Positions 7,901 to 18,000 of a stretch of 64,000 nt of DNA are shown here, piece by piece. Location of the stretch: assembly GCA_038319025.1 (NCBI GenBank), contig JBBQCW010000011.1:1-64000 (forward strand). The letters run 5' to 3'. The position numbers were made by a program, and so were the translations under genes. Under the pieces are notes generated by a model. That model saw nothing but the letters and a program-made list of their open reading frames with translations. It was not told the origin of the DNA and did not search any database. Position 1 is the first letter of the stretch. Each line of letters opens with the position of its first letter. This stretch comes from JBBQCW01 sp038319025 (GTDB taxonomy: Bacteria > Actinomycetota > Thermoleophilia > Solirubrobacterales > Solirubrobacteraceae).

Positions 7901-9422
7901 TGCCGTTCGAGCCGACCGCCAGCGCCTGGGCGTCGGCGGCGCCGGGCCTGGTGTTGGGTGCCTGCGCCACAGCGGTCAGCGGCCGGCGGAACGCGGCGGG
8001 CTGGCTCTGCAGGCGGCTCGCCTCGGCCGAGGTGGAAATGTGCGTGATTCCCTGCGGGCCGCCCAGCCACCCTTCGACCGGCGAGCTGAACGCACCGCCG
8101 ACGGCTGAGCCCGCCGCCCCTGGTACGCGGGTGAAGGCGGCGCCGTCGAGGCGTAGATAGGTCCCCTCGTTGGAGTTTGTATCGCCCCCGTCGTCGAGCG
8201 GATTGGTGATGATGCGGGTCCCGTAGGGGGCGCCGTCGGGCCAGGCGAAGGAGCGGTAGCCGACGTCGGTCGAGAGGCTGACACCGAGCGGGTGGTCGCA
8301 GATCGAGTCGCCACCTGAGTCCACCGAGTCACACCAGCTGCCGGTCACTGCCCCCGCGGCGATGTCGTAGAAGACGCTCACATCGCGCCGCCCGCCGGAG
8401 GCGTTGACGCTGCCGTCCATCCACACGCCGCGGGCGGTCACGGTCAGTGGATCGGCCGGGTAGGCACCGGGCGTGACGTCAGCGATGCCCTTGGCCGGCG
8501 TGGTCATGGCCGCGAACGGTGTCGGGCCCAAAGACCGCTGCACCCACTCATGAGCGCCCCCGGATACGGCGACGCGCTGGAACAGGACGAAGCCCAGCCC
8601 GAGCGAGCTCTGCGCCCGTGCGAGCATCCACACGTTGTCGGGACCTGAGGCCGCAATCGCCTGGATCCGGAACGAAGAGGTCGTGCCCGGCGGAACGATC
8701 ACGTCTTCGCGCGACCAGGCCGTGCCGTCCCAGTGGGCGACGCGGTCGGCGATCGCCCGGCCGGCCAGGCCGAAGAAGACGCCCGTGTGACCATCGGCCT
8801 GATCGACCGCCGCCATGACGAGGCCGTTGGGGCTGAGGACCAAGCTCTCCCCGGTCCGCAATATCCCGCCGCCGGTGGAACCGATGGGCGACGGCGGATC
8901 GTCAGCGGCAGGTTCGGGCAGCGGGACCATCGGGCCGGTTCGATCGCGGTTGAACACGATCGTCTTCTCGTGGAGCGGATCGGACCGATCGGTCGCGACG
9001 AGGACCGCGCCGCCGCTCGGCGTCACGCGGCCGGGTGCCGGGCCGCCGAACGGCGCGACGGACGTGAGCGGCTTGCCGTCGGTGCCGTTCAGCGCCTGAA
9101 GGATCTGCCAGAAGCCCGACGTACCGTGAACCATGAGCACGCGACCGGATGACGTGATGTCGAGCGGCACGCCGTCGATCACCGGCGGTGCGCCCCGGAC
9201 CTGACCCACCGCCACGACCTGCTCGCCGCCGGGCGCGGCGGGCGCGGAGCCGAGCAGCGTCACGTTCGAGGCCGGCAGGCCAAGGACCGGCTGTGCGTAC
9301 ACCTGCACCGACCCGGCCGCGCCGCGCGCCGGCGGGCTGGACGAGCCCGCAGCCATGACGGCGACGGCGGTCACGATCACGCCGGCGAGGAGCGCGGCGA
9401 CCGGGCGGCGGCGCTGGGTCAT
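4977..9422 (-). CDS. Large exported, membrane-anchored protein with degenerate phosphoesterase domain
   Basis: 1481 residues. Signal peptide at 1-35 (RRR, then LLAGVIVTAVAVMAAG). Residues about 40-830 are repeat-rich with Trp/Gly motifs such as VNDGSGWTV and RGVAWPDTTRAYAVGDGG, like beta-propeller sensor folds. About 850-1110 follows the order of a calcineurin-like phosphoesterase but the metal-ligand motifs look lost: FAIAGNAA, LYTGGRV, FFGTASAGD, VVGSRDL. An Ig-like segment, a Pro-rich linker (about 1270-1300), a hydrophobic helix ALALLIIAAGAGA near 1444 and an Arg-rich tail follow, suggesting a C-terminal membrane anchor with the bulk outside the cell. Last gene of the five-gene operon; its ATG overlaps the previous stop by 4 nt. 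I do not recognise a named family for the whole protein. Confidence 0.85.
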   Translation of the reverse strand: MTQRRRPVAALLAGVIVTAVAVMAAGSSSPPARGAAGSVQVYAQPVLGLPASNVTLLGSAPAAPGGEQVVAVGQVRGAPPVIDGVPLDITSSGRVLMVHGTSGFWQILQALNGTDGKPLTSVAPFGGPAPGRVTPSGGAVLVATDRSDPLHEKTIVFNRDRTGPMVPLPEPAADDPPSPIGSTGGGILRTGESLVLSPNGLVMAAVDQADGHTGVFFGLAGRAIADRVAHWDGTAWSREDVIVPPGTTSSFRIQAIAASGPDNVWMLARAQSSLGLGFVLFQRVAVSGGAHEWVQRSLGPTPFAAMTTPAKGIADVTPGAYPADPLTVTARGVWMDGSVNASGGRRDVSVFYDIAAGAVTGSWCDSVDSGGDSICDHPLGVSLSTDVGYRSFAWPDGAPYGTRIITNPLDDGGDTNSNEGTYLRLDGAAFTRVPGAAGSAVGGAFSSPVEGWLGGPQGITHISTSAEASRLQSQPAAFRRPLTAVAQAPNTRPGAADAQALAVGSNGTVARYTPGQGWVPEFLLTSRGTRATPNLRGVAWPDTTRAYAVGDGGAMWIWRAATGLWEKDEAAPFDLLANFMDVGFAPGSIDRGYAVGKSGTLLHYDKTWTQDQLPAGWENADLTKLTFAGSQAIVAAGTGLLVNDGSGWTVDQGATDLVKKSGGSLFTVAGLADGGAVAAGHNLVIERDGGPGTPWRLSTQPLAGTTGVAVAAVRAGDHVRAIVSGFPTGTDTYPQPDLIVPTDPSQPPVLTPPFVLPGQGFVLRETADGWADDEHLAFNRTTTDLPYQPDPVLALDLDTDGHGWAIGGETGTLLGSQASSDAKARVQTSGISRYPTTDTPSTGVGTVPVPTPAGLVRFAIAGNAACAGACSQLGNLGIGPDVWLTAAQQMAGAINGGTGARAFLYTGGRVHTTTGTVSGAEEARYAAVAAQGAGPLPFFGTASAGDVADGTAQAYREAFAQFPSPFGGAGTPPGISTAGLPGAAPASGARTHYAFDSSGDAGTVRVVVIDNAAGSLAAADPNQNPHEPQEAWLRAVLRDARTKKIPAIVVGSRDLNSAVTPASNVAADADHEAQLLVDGGASAYFFDRPDENRQYAIPAGGTTTIPSFGSGTLGYGPTITRSQYFSESGVLLAQIDAAHRDAITNRAPVTVRLIPVIGDLAIDATDGTLLRRSRQALFQALARRPVAGSVNTQGSSSLDPYIPVPPTPCVGSSACTTRIEPEFTFTSSSPDFGDFVRHDPQSSNPRAVYLDAQGHTVSDPTSGLFCAFNAGVTTVTISVGGRAFSTPVTVQAGSPDRPCGTRKLDDSHVVKPSKPGLPPPTNPPPGTAVSSGTPPPPPAPIPVVAAAVVAKVAKPAVRALRVPVTILPAALPPPVPGASLPGARAVVPPAALTAGNPIPPTGAVARVFQVEEKREEEVAPEQSSAFSAYDPDQQSTYVTGGGALALLIIAAGAGASLRRRRRPGRGRPAFVRSSGSNPRRR

Positions 9423-11095
9423 CGGACGGTGCTCGCGGGGGTGCTGGTGGTCGTTGTCGTCGTCGTCTTGGAGGCCGCCTTGGGCTCGGTGATGACGTAC
9501 TTGAGCTTGGTCGGCCAGTGCTTGGGATCGAGTACGAGGACGATCGTGTGGCGCCCGGGACGCAACGTCCGCTGGGCCGTGCGCGCCACCGTGCGACCGT
9601 GGCGCTGCCCAAGTAGCCCGATCCTGGCCTTGCGCACCGACGTGAACGAGATTTCCAGGTTGCGTCCGTGAACCAGGCGGCTTTTGACCTTGGTGATCAG
9701 CTTGGGCAGCGTGGTGGGCTTCGTCTGATCGATGGGCAGCACCGGATCCGGCGGCGCAGGGGGGTCAAGATCCTCCGGCGGGGTGTCGAGGATCGGCTGC
9801 GGGGATCGGCCGTCGTTGGGACGCTGGGTGATGACGCCGGCGAAGGCGGCATCGCTGTCCAGCGCCGAATGAAGCCCGTCGCTGAGGTGGAACAGCCACC
9901 CCGTCGAGGTGGCCAGCCAGCAGTCGTCGGCCGCCGCACAGGCGATCCGCTGCGCGGTGCCGCGGGCGCCGCCGGTGGCCGGCAGGTCCTGTAGGTCGGT
10001 CACCGTGCCGTCGCTGTGCAGCAGCGCGACGCGCGCGTTGCCCTGAGGGTCACCGCGCCGGGGGTAAGCCTCGACGGCGACCCAGGCGGTATCGGTTCCG
10101 GGCACCGCGGCCACGTCGACGAACCGCTCCTCGGGCGCGAAGACGCCGGCGGGCAGATTGAGCTGGCGGAACAGCCCGTCCTCGAGCACCGCCGCCACCG
10201 GCCCGCGCTGCACCACGGTGGTGTCGGGATCGGCCGGGCGGCCGGATGCCGCGCCGCCGCCGACCTCCCACAGCAGGCCGCCGGCGACGTCGGAAGAAAC
10301 CAGTTCCGTTCCGTCCACCGGGACGCCGGCCACCGGGGCGGGCACCCACGGATCGCTGAAGATGCCGGCCAACGACACGCGGTGCAACAGCAGGGGCAAC
10401 GGCTCTGGGTCACGTATGCGCGCGGGTGTCTCGCTGTCGGACTTCGCACCGAGGAACGTGCTCTCGAACACCTGACCGCCGACCGCGGCGAGAGAGCTGA
10501 CCGCTCGCCCCTGTGGCCCGTAGATGATGGTGAGAGCCGCCCCGTCCCAATGCAGATGGAACGACCCGCGGCGGGACCCGCTGGCGGTCGAGGCCGAGCG
10601 ACCGGAGAACCAGCAGTCCGACGGCCGGGTGCACACCGCGGCGTCCATCGCCGCGTACGGCTGCTCCGCGTTGTCCAGCGTCGCGTACGAGCCCACCACG
10701 ACGCCGTTCACGAAATGGCAGAGCGTGATTCCCGGCTGGCTGCTCCCGCCCCCACCCTGCGACGGATCGGCGATCGTCCAGAACTCGGTCGGCCCGGCGA
10801 ACGCCACACGGGCGTTTGCGGCCGTCCCACCGCACACTGTGGCCAGGCGGTGCCAGCCCGAGCCGTCGTACGCGAACAACCCGGCGGGCACAGCGGCGTT
10901 GCCCTCCACCGTCATCACGCCACGGTTGGCCGAGGCGAAGCTGATGTCGCCCACCGAGCCGAGCGGCACCGGATAGGGCGCTCCCGCCGTGGTCGGCTGC
11001 TCGAGCTGCCACTGCGGCGTGACGGCAGCTGCGCCGGCCGGCGGGAGGAGCGCGGCGCAGAGCACCGCGGCGCAGAGAACAGACCGCGCGCTCAT
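9419..11095 (-). CDS. Exported beta-propeller-like protein
   Basis: 558 residues with a clear signal peptide (SVLCAAVLCAALLPPAGAAA). The mature part carries repeated segments such as VGDISFASANRGVMTV, FAYDGSGWHRLATVC and IACAAADDCWLATSTGWLFH, where Trp/Asp/Cys-rich strands recur in the manner of a propeller. A positively charged beta-rich domain (SFTSVRKARIGLLGQRHG) comes near the C-terminus and the tail is a Thr-rich run. It overlaps the preceding gene by 4 nt and the next by 4 nt, so translation is probably coupled. No catalytic motif is visible and no function can be assigned beyond an exported, probably ligand- or surface-binding protein. Confidence 0.8.
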   Translation of the reverse strand: MSARSVLCAAVLCAALLPPAGAAAVTPQWQLEQPTTAGAPYPVPLGSVGDISFASANRGVMTVEGNAAVPAGLFAYDGSGWHRLATVCGGTAANARVAFAGPTEFWTIADPSQGGGGSSQPGITLCHFVNGVVVGSYATLDNAEQPYAAMDAAVCTRPSDCWFSGRSASTASGSRRGSFHLHWDGAALTIIYGPQGRAVSSLAAVGGQVFESTFLGAKSDSETPARIRDPEPLPLLLHRVSLAGIFSDPWVPAPVAGVPVDGTELVSSDVAGGLLWEVGGGAASGRPADPDTTVVQRGPVAAVLEDGLFRQLNLPAGVFAPEERFVDVAAVPGTDTAWVAVEAYPRRGDPQGNARVALLHSDGTVTDLQDLPATGGARGTAQRIACAAADDCWLATSTGWLFHLSDGLHSALDSDAAFAGVITQRPNDGRSPQPILDTPPEDLDPPAPPDPVLPIDQTKPTTLPKLITKVKSRLVHGRNLEISFTSVRKARIGLLGQRHGRTVARTAQRTLRPGRHTIVLVLDPKHWPTKLKYVITEPKAASKTTTTTTTSTPASTVR

Positions 11096-13089
11096 CGCGT
11101 CACCGCAGCGGCCTTGGGCTGGGCGACACGCGCCACCAGGCGGGTGAAGATCTTGCGCATCAGCGGCTTCTGCGCGCCGCCGCGCTGGGTGAAGGTGACG
11201 GTGACGGTGACGCGTAGGGACCGCTTGCGAGCCACCAACCGGCGATACGTGGTCGACGGACGGACCAGCAGCGAGTACGTGCCCGCCCCGGTGGCGGCCG
11301 CGGCCTGCTTGCCGACGAGCTTTCGGCGATGGGTGAGCCGCGCGCGACTCCCACCGGCCGCAGTGGCACCAGCGGACGCCACCGACACCGTGACCTGCCC
11401 CGCCGCGGGAACGACCGCGTCGACCCGCACCGTGCCCTTCGCGCCGGGAATCACGACGGCGTGCAGCGCCCAGGCCGGGCTCAGCGTGATCGGCGTCGGC
11501 TTCCCCAGCGGTGCAGGTACCAGCGGGGCAAGCTGATCATCGGAGCGGTCAAAGACGAAGGCGTCGCTGGCGGAGTTGCCGTCGCCGGCGACGAGGTTGG
11601 TGGCCGAGGACTGGAGCGCCATCTCCGAGCCGTCAGCGGTGAAGGTGGGGGTCGAGTTGTCCTCGTTGCCGGTCGCCGTGCCGCCGTCGTAGGCGCGGGT
11701 CACCAGCCGCATCGTGTTGGTCCGCAGGTCCACGGCGTACGTCTCCAACCCCGCGACGGCGTTCGACGCGGCGCCCACCAGCGTCGGGATAGGGAGCGCG
11801 AACCGGACCCGGCGGGAGGTGAAGCCCACCCACTGCCCGTCGGCCGAGATGCCCACGCGAGCCACGGCCCCGCTCAGGCTCGGATCGGACGTGAGCCCTT
11901 CCCGAGTGATCTCACGCACCCCCGCCTTGCGAGTGACGCCGTCGTGCATGTCGGCGACGAACGCGTCGTAGATGCCGATCTCGCTGCCCTGGATGACGCC
12001 CCGTATCTGTGCGTCGCTGACGAAGGCGACGGTGCGCCCGTCCGCGCTGAGCGCGAAGGGCCCACCGCCCGTCCCACCGAGGTACGGCGGAGCGAAGGGA
12101 CCGTCGCAGGGAGAGGCGATCGGGCTCGGCGCCGGGTTGGGGTTGCTGATCGCCCCGGTCACGCAGGCGGGGTCCTGCGGGTCGCCCACACCGGCGACTC
12201 GTCGCGTGACCGCAGAGGGCCCGTCCGCGACGCGCCGCCACAGCAACTCCACGAAGTTCGGCGCCGCGGGTTCGTTGGTGAGAAAGCGGGTCTGCGCCGG
12301 AGTGTTCTGCCCGTTCCAGACGACGGTCGACCCGTCGGCGCTGAGAGCCACTCCCCGCAGGACGTCCGCGCCGCCGGCCGGAGCGCCGTTGGTGTCAAGG
12401 GTCACCACCTCGGTCTGACGGGTGTCGAGATGGCGGATGAAGATCTGGCCGGCGCTGGTTCCGGCACCGCCGGCGGGCAGGTCGGAGGCCGTATCGGTGA
12501 CAAACGCAACCGTACGACCGTCGGCGGAGATGGCCGCCAGGGTCGGCGTGATCGCGCCCAGGCCGCCGGGAGCGAAAGTGGCAGGTGTATCGGTGCCGTT
12601 GAGCGCGCTCACGAGCGTGAAGGCACCCGGCTGCCCGATGGGCACGTTGAGGTCACGGACGTACACGTCGAGACGATCGTCGGTGTCGTTCGCCACCAGA
12701 TGATCGGCCGTAGCGAAGGCCACGTAGCGGCCGTCCGCACTTACGGACGGCGAGTTTGCGCCGGTGCTGATCGTGTCCCCGGTCGCCGTGTCGACCACGT
12801 TGCCGCGCGCTACGAGGGCCAGATCGCCGGTCAGCAGGTCTTTGCGGAGGACGTCGCCGATGTGGCGGGTCCCGGCCGACGCATCGTCGGGGACGAGGTT
12901 TGCCGCCGTCGTGCGGAAGATCACCCACCGGCCTCCCTGAGCCAGTTGCACGCTGGCGCTGCTGTTACTCGCCTGCTCAGTGCTCGAAGCGGAGACGAGC
13001 CGCGCGCTAGACCACGAGGCCGCGGCGGGCGTCGCGCTCAGCACAAGGCCGGCGACGGCGCACAACGTCGCCTGAAGTGAGCGAGTCAT
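11092..13089 (-). CDS. Exported TolB-like (PD40) beta-propeller protein
   Basis: 665 residues with a signal peptide ending near TPAAASW. At least six PD40/TolB-type blades can be counted by their signature strand: VSADGRYVAFAT, ISADGRTVAFVT, LSADGSTVVWNG, LSADGRTVAFVS, ISADGQWVGFTS and FTADGSEMALQS. Between them sit segments such as DVYVRDL, the blade-joining loop also typical of the family. A basic beta-rich C-terminal domain (about 560-665) has SLRVTVTVTFTQRGG and resembles the C-terminal domains of the neighbouring operon proteins. Middle gene of the operon, joined on both sides by 4-nt overlaps. TolB-like propellers usually bind proteins or ligands; no enzyme motif is seen. Confidence 0.85.
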   Translation of the reverse strand: MTRSLQATLCAVAGLVLSATPAAASWSSARLVSASSTEQASNSSASVQLAQGGRWVIFRTTAANLVPDDASAGTRHIGDVLRKDLLTGDLALVARGNVVDTATGDTISTGANSPSVSADGRYVAFATADHLVANDTDDRLDVYVRDLNVPIGQPGAFTLVSALNGTDTPATFAPGGLGAITPTLAAISADGRTVAFVTDTASDLPAGGAGTSAGQIFIRHLDTRQTEVVTLDTNGAPAGGADVLRGVALSADGSTVVWNGQNTPAQTRFLTNEPAAPNFVELLWRRVADGPSAVTRRVAGVGDPQDPACVTGAISNPNPAPSPIASPCDGPFAPPYLGGTGGGPFALSADGRTVAFVSDAQIRGVIQGSEIGIYDAFVADMHDGVTRKAGVREITREGLTSDPSLSGAVARVGISADGQWVGFTSRRVRFALPIPTLVGAASNAVAGLETYAVDLRTNTMRLVTRAYDGGTATGNEDNSTPTFTADGSEMALQSSATNLVAGDGNSASDAFVFDRSDDQLAPLVPAPLGKPTPITLSPAWALHAVVIPGAKGTVRVDAVVPAAGQVTVSVASAGATAAGGSRARLTHRRKLVGKQAAAATGAGTYSLLVRPSTTYRRLVARKRSLRVTVTVTFTQRGGAQKPLMRKIFTRLVARVAQPKAAAVTR

Positions 13090-15038
13090 CGCACCAGCAC
13101 CCGGCGGGAGAGGGTGGATGTGTTGCCGGCCCGATCAGCCGTGCGGACGACGACGCGATACCGGCCCCGACGGGCGTACCGGTGACCGGCCTGCCCCGCG
13201 GCACGTGCGCTGTGCCCGTCGCCCCAGGTGATCCGGGAAGCGCCGCTCGCCACACCGGAGACCTGGCCGCGCAGTCCGTCACGAACCAGCACCGTCGCTC
13301 GGCGACCGTGCGAGCGCGCACGCACCGTCGCGACAGGGGCGGTGCCGTCCACCGACAACGTGACGGGATCCCCCAGCCGTTGCTGGCCGGCGGCGTCGGT
13401 GACCACGATCGCCACCGTGTACGTGCCGTCGTCCAGGCGCCCGGCGGCCGGCTGCCAGCTCGTCGTGGTCAACCCCTGCGCCCACACCTGGCCGTCGATG
13501 ACCACGCTGTAGTGAAGCCCGCCCAGCGCGTCGCCGGCAGGCTGCCAATCAACCACCGCGGCTGCGGGGCGGACGAACTTGGTGGGCGCCGTGGTGATCG
13601 CCGGTTGGGGTGGAGCGTCGACGACGCCGACGGTGAGCTGACCGTCCCCGTCGCCGCCCTGGCGGAAAGCCAGCAGCGCGTCGCCCAGCCCCGAGCCCGC
13701 GATGTGCAGGCCCGTGATCGGCCCACCGGCCGGCGCGGCGAGCGTGGTGTTCTGCGCGGCGCCACCGCCGCCAGGTCGTTCGCCCACCGTGACGCCCGCA
13801 CCGGCAGCGGTGACGGTCGGCCAGGCGGCCACGGTGCCGCCATCCGGCGCGTCGGTCACGACAGGCGCGCCCGTGCCCGCCCCGCCGTCCAGGAGAACCG
13901 GTGCGGCGAACTTGGCCGCGATCGTCCCGGCTAGCAACGGGGCTCCGTCCTGCAGGAAGGAGACGCGGAAATCCTCGCGGGCATCCATCGCCACCGACGG
14001 GCTCTGTGCACTACGGGTCGATTGGTCGACCACAGTCGCGCCGGCGAACGCCTTTGGGCTCGCCGTCTCGACATCACCCAGCGTGTTGGTCATCACGCGG
14101 AAGCGGTCGCCCAGGCTCGGTGTCCCCCTCCCGTCTTGGCGGAAGGCGACGACACCGGCACCGTTTCCCGCGATGCTGACGGCAGGCTGATCCGCACCGC
14201 CGGACACCACCTTGGCGTCGGCCACCTGGGGGGAGGCGATCAGCGGCAGTCCGACGGCGCCACCTGCGTACAGCCGCCGAGCCCAGATGCGATCGACCAG
14301 GTCGTTGTCGGGCTCGCTCCAGGCGATGATCGCGTTACCGAAGGCGTCGATCGCCACATCGGGAGCGTTGTCGGCGGTGGGGGGCGGCGAGAACACCGCT
14401 GTGTTGCGATTCAAGACCCCGACCGAGCTCCACAGAGGACCGCGGTAGCGGGCCGCGCGCAGCTCGGTGCCCGCGTATCCCGCGGGTATCCCGCTCGCAC
14501 CGGTCGATGGCGTGGTGGTGATCACGCGGTAGGCGACGATCGTGGCGCCGCCCGCGTTCATGGTGATCGTCGGCCATGTGGCCGTCGCCTCGCCGATGCT
14601 CACGTCGACGGACACCGGCGGGGCGAAACCACGGGATCCGGGCCACAGGCGGGCTGAGTACAACCGATCTGTCCCCGGGCCGTATTCCTGCACCCACACG
14701 ACCATGAGACGCCCACCGTCGCCGGCGGCGATGCGGGGCCAACTTGAATCGAATGCCTGCCCGATGTCGACGCGCTGCGGCGACTGCCAGGCGCCGTCGA
14801 CGAACTGTGCGGCGAAGATGTGGGGCCGGCCGTCGGCGCTGCGCTTGCGGTACACGATGCCCCCAGTCCCGTCGGGCGCCATCGCCACGCCGCCGACGTC
14901 AAGGATGTCCGCGCTCGGACCATCGAGCACCGCTACGGGCCGCACCCAAGCTTGGGCCGGGGACCCGCAGATGAGCGCCACAGCAACAGCCAGCACCGCC
15001 GCGGAGGCGACGCGTGACCGCGGGATCCTCACCGTCAT
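13086..15038 (-). CDS. Exported beta-propeller protein with C-terminal Ig/PKD-like domains
   Basis: 650 residues. The signal peptide VASAAVLAVAVALICGSPAQA is followed by repeats of the type GGVAMAPDGTGGIVYRK, RIAAGDGGRLMVVWVQ, VAIDAFGNAIIAWSEPD and VAMDAREDFRVSFLQDG, each a strand of a propeller-like repeat. After about residue 500 come two Ig-like modules, one with LDDGTYTVAIVVTDAAGQQ and the last with RITWGDGHSARAAGQAGHRYARRG-type PKD spacing (D-G-H then H-x-Y). Second gene of the operon; ATG overlaps the stop of the 1433-residue gene by 4 nt. No active site recognised. Confidence 0.82.
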   Translation of the reverse strand: MTVRIPRSRVASAAVLAVAVALICGSPAQAWVRPVAVLDGPSADILDVGGVAMAPDGTGGIVYRKRSADGRPHIFAAQFVDGAWQSPQRVDIGQAFDSSWPRIAAGDGGRLMVVWVQEYGPGTDRLYSARLWPGSRGFAPPVSVDVSIGEATATWPTITMNAGGATIVAYRVITTTPSTGASGIPAGYAGTELRAARYRGPLWSSVGVLNRNTAVFSPPPTADNAPDVAIDAFGNAIIAWSEPDNDLVDRIWARRLYAGGAVGLPLIASPQVADAKVVSGGADQPAVSIAGNGAGVVAFRQDGRGTPSLGDRFRVMTNTLGDVETASPKAFAGATVVDQSTRSAQSPSVAMDAREDFRVSFLQDGAPLLAGTIAAKFAAPVLLDGGAGTGAPVVTDAPDGGTVAAWPTVTAAGAGVTVGERPGGGGAAQNTTLAAPAGGPITGLHIAGSGLGDALLAFRQGGDGDGQLTVGVVDAPPQPAITTAPTKFVRPAAAVVDWQPAGDALGGLHYSVVIDGQVWAQGLTTTSWQPAAGRLDDGTYTVAIVVTDAAGQQRLGDPVTLSVDGTAPVATVRARSHGRRATVLVRDGLRGQVSGVASGASRITWGDGHSARAAGQAGHRYARRGRYRVVVRTADRAGNTSTLSRRVLVR

Positions 15039-18000
15039 TTCTTCTTCCAGGAGGGACTTGCCCGCAGACGCACGGCCCGCTTGGCCACCACGTTGGTCAG
15101 CGTCCCGCCCGCCGTCACCGACGAGAACGTGGCGCTGATCGAGCGGGTCTTACGCAGCAGCGCCGCGCCCGTGTGGCTGAGCGCGAACTTCGCGGTGACC
15201 GTCTTGCCTGCTGCGGCTTGGGCGGTGACCTTGCCCAGCGTCGTCGGCGCCTTGGCCGCGGTCGCGCGCTTGCCGGCGGTAGCCGTCAGCAGCGTCACGG
15301 TGGTGGTGCAGGCCGTACCGCCCACAGGGCAGGCGAGGGTCACCGGAATCTTTGTCGTGGCCTTCAGCACGATCGAGGCGCCAGGCAGCGTCAGGATCGG
15401 GGTGAGCGTCGGCGGCGGCACCGGGACGGTCACCGTCACCGGGGGGTCAGGCGTCGTGACCGGCGGGATCTGCACCTCCGCCAGGTGTACGTCGACGGTT
15501 CGGGTGGCGACGTCGGTCAGCCCCGGCGTGCCCTCGTCGGTGACCCGTAGGCGCACGTTGTGCAGCCCGGGGCTGGAGAAGCTCGCGGTGATCTGGGGCG
15601 TGGCAAAGCTCCGGGTCTCGAATACGCCGTCGTTGTCCAGGTCCCACGCGTAGTCGACGATCCGCCCGCCGACGTCGATGTCGGTGGAGCCGCGACCGTC
15701 GAGCGTGACGACCTCACCCACGTTCGCCGAGCCCGGGCTCACGGTGAACGCGGCGGTCGGGGAGTGGTTGCCGGCAACGGTGGTGACAGGCACGCCGACC
15801 GTGCCGGAGGCGCTCAGATTGTCAGTCACCCGCAGGTGCACCGTGCGCGTTGTCACCGTGGCGTACGTGGTCGTCGCCGACGGCGTCGCCCCGGTATCGG
15901 TCTCGAACGAGCCGTTGCCGTCCAAGTCCCACTCGTACTTCACGATCGCCCCATCCGGATCCGCGGATCCGGCGGCCGAGAACGTGACCGCCGCACCGGC
16001 CGGCGCGTTGGGAGGCGTGGCCGAGAACGCCGCAACGGGGGCGCGGTTCGTGGCCGTCACCGCGACCGAAGTGGTGTCGGCGAGGCCGACCGCGTTCGTC
16101 ACGCGCAGGTGTACGGTGACCGGCCCCGGCGTGGCGTAGGTCTTGGTGGCGGAAGCCGTGGTGCCAGTGTCCGTCTCGTAGGTTCCGTTGCCGTCCAGAT
16201 CCCATTCGTATTTCGCGATCGAACTCGAAGGAGCGGTCGACGAACTCGCATCGAACGTGATCGGCGTTCCGGTCAGAGCGCTGGGCAGATCGGCACTGGC
16301 GGCCGCCACGGGTAGCGGCGCGTTGAGCACCGTCACGTCGTGGGCGATGGTCGTCATGGCGCCGTGGTCGTCGGTCACCCGCAACTGGACGTGCTTGGCC
16401 CCTGGGCCGGCGTAACTAGTGCTGGTCGTCGCCGTCGTGGCGGTGTCGGTTTCGAACGAGCCGTTGCCGTCCAGGTCCCACTCGTACTTGGCGATCGTGC
16501 CGTCGGGATCCGCCGAGGTGCCGGCGTTGAAGGCCACCGTCTGACCCAGCCCCGCCGTGGAGGGCGTCGCCGTGAAGGCGGCCGTCGGGGCTTGGTTGTT
16601 GGACGTGACCGCGACGGTCGTGGTCGCCGTGGCACCCTCGTCATCGGTGACACGCAGCGTGATGGTCCGGGCCGCCGGGGTCGTGTAGATCTTGGCCGTC
16701 GTCGCGGTCGTGCCGGTGTCGGTTTCGAACGAACCGTTGCCGTCCAGGTCCCATTCGTACTTGGCGATCGTGCCGTCGGGATCCACCGACCCACCGGCGT
16801 TGAACGCGACGCTGGTGCCGGTCGGAGCGGTCGCCGGCGTCGCCGTGAACGAAGCCGACGGCCCTCTGTTGGTGATGGTCACCGTGCGCATGGTGGTCGC
16901 GCTGTCGCTGCTCCCGTCGGTGACGCGCAGATGCACGGTCCGAACGCCGGACTTGGCGTACGTCTTGGCTGTGGTCGCGGTCGTGCCGGTGTCGGTCTCG
17001 TAGGTACCGTTGCCGTCCAGATCCCACTCGTACTTGGTGATGGGAAGGCCGTCGGGGTCGTTGGAGGCGCCGGCGTCAAACGCGATCGACGTACCGGTGG
17101 CGGCCGTGGACGGGGTCACCGTGAAGGAGGCGACGGGCGGCTGGGTCGAGGTGACGACCACGTCGACGTTCTTGGTGGCCGTCGCCCCGAGGTCATCGGT
17201 GATGCGCAGCTTGACCGTCCTGGTGCCAGCCGTGGCGTACGTGGTGCTGGTGGTCGCCGTCGTGCCGGTGTCGGTCTCGAACGTTCCGTTGCCGTCCAGA
17301 TCCCACTCGTATTTGGTGATCGTGCCGTCGGGATCCGCCGAGGCGCTCGCGTCGAACGAGGCGGTCGAGTTGGCACCCACCGGGTTCGGCGAAGCGGTGA
17401 AAGACGGCACCGGGGCGCGGTTTGTGGCGGTCACCGTGCGCATGGTCGTGGCGGTCGCGCCGTTTGCGTCGGTGACCCGCAGGTGGATGTCGCGGGCGGC
17501 GGGCGTCGCGTATGTCTTGGTCGTAGTGGCCGTCGTCCCAGTGTCTGTCTCGTAGGTGCCGTTGCCGTCAAGGTCCCACTCGTACTTTGCGATCACGCCG
17601 TCGGGATCCGCCGAAGCGCCGGCGTCGAACGCGATGCTGGTGCCCGTCGCCGCCGACGTCGGCGTGGCGGTGAACGAGGCGGTCGGCGGGCGGTTTGAGA
17701 TCGTCACCGCTATCTGCGCGGTACCGGTCAGACCGTCGTCGTCAGTGACGCGCAGATGTACCGTCGGCGTCTGCGCCGTGGCGTAGCTCTTGGTGGTCGT
17801 GGCCGTCGCACCCGTGTCCGTCTCAAACGAACCGTTGCCGTCCAGATCCCACTCGTACTTGGTGATCGTGCCGTCGGTGTCGACCGAGGTGGACGCGTCG
17901 TAGGCAACCGTGGTGCCCGTCGCGGCCGGGTTCGGCGAGGCCGTGATGTGGGCCGTCGGCGGATGCCCCTGGACGACGACCACGCCGGCCGTGCTGGTCC

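Noticed and set aside
11329..13080. 583-residue plus-strand open frame opposite the TolB-like gene
   Set aside because: Composition of an antisense shadow; the minus-strand frame has signal peptide and six PD40 repeats.
16340..17698. 452-residue plus-strand open frame over the PKD array
   Set aside because: It repeats in step with the PKD repeat and contains no fold of its own.
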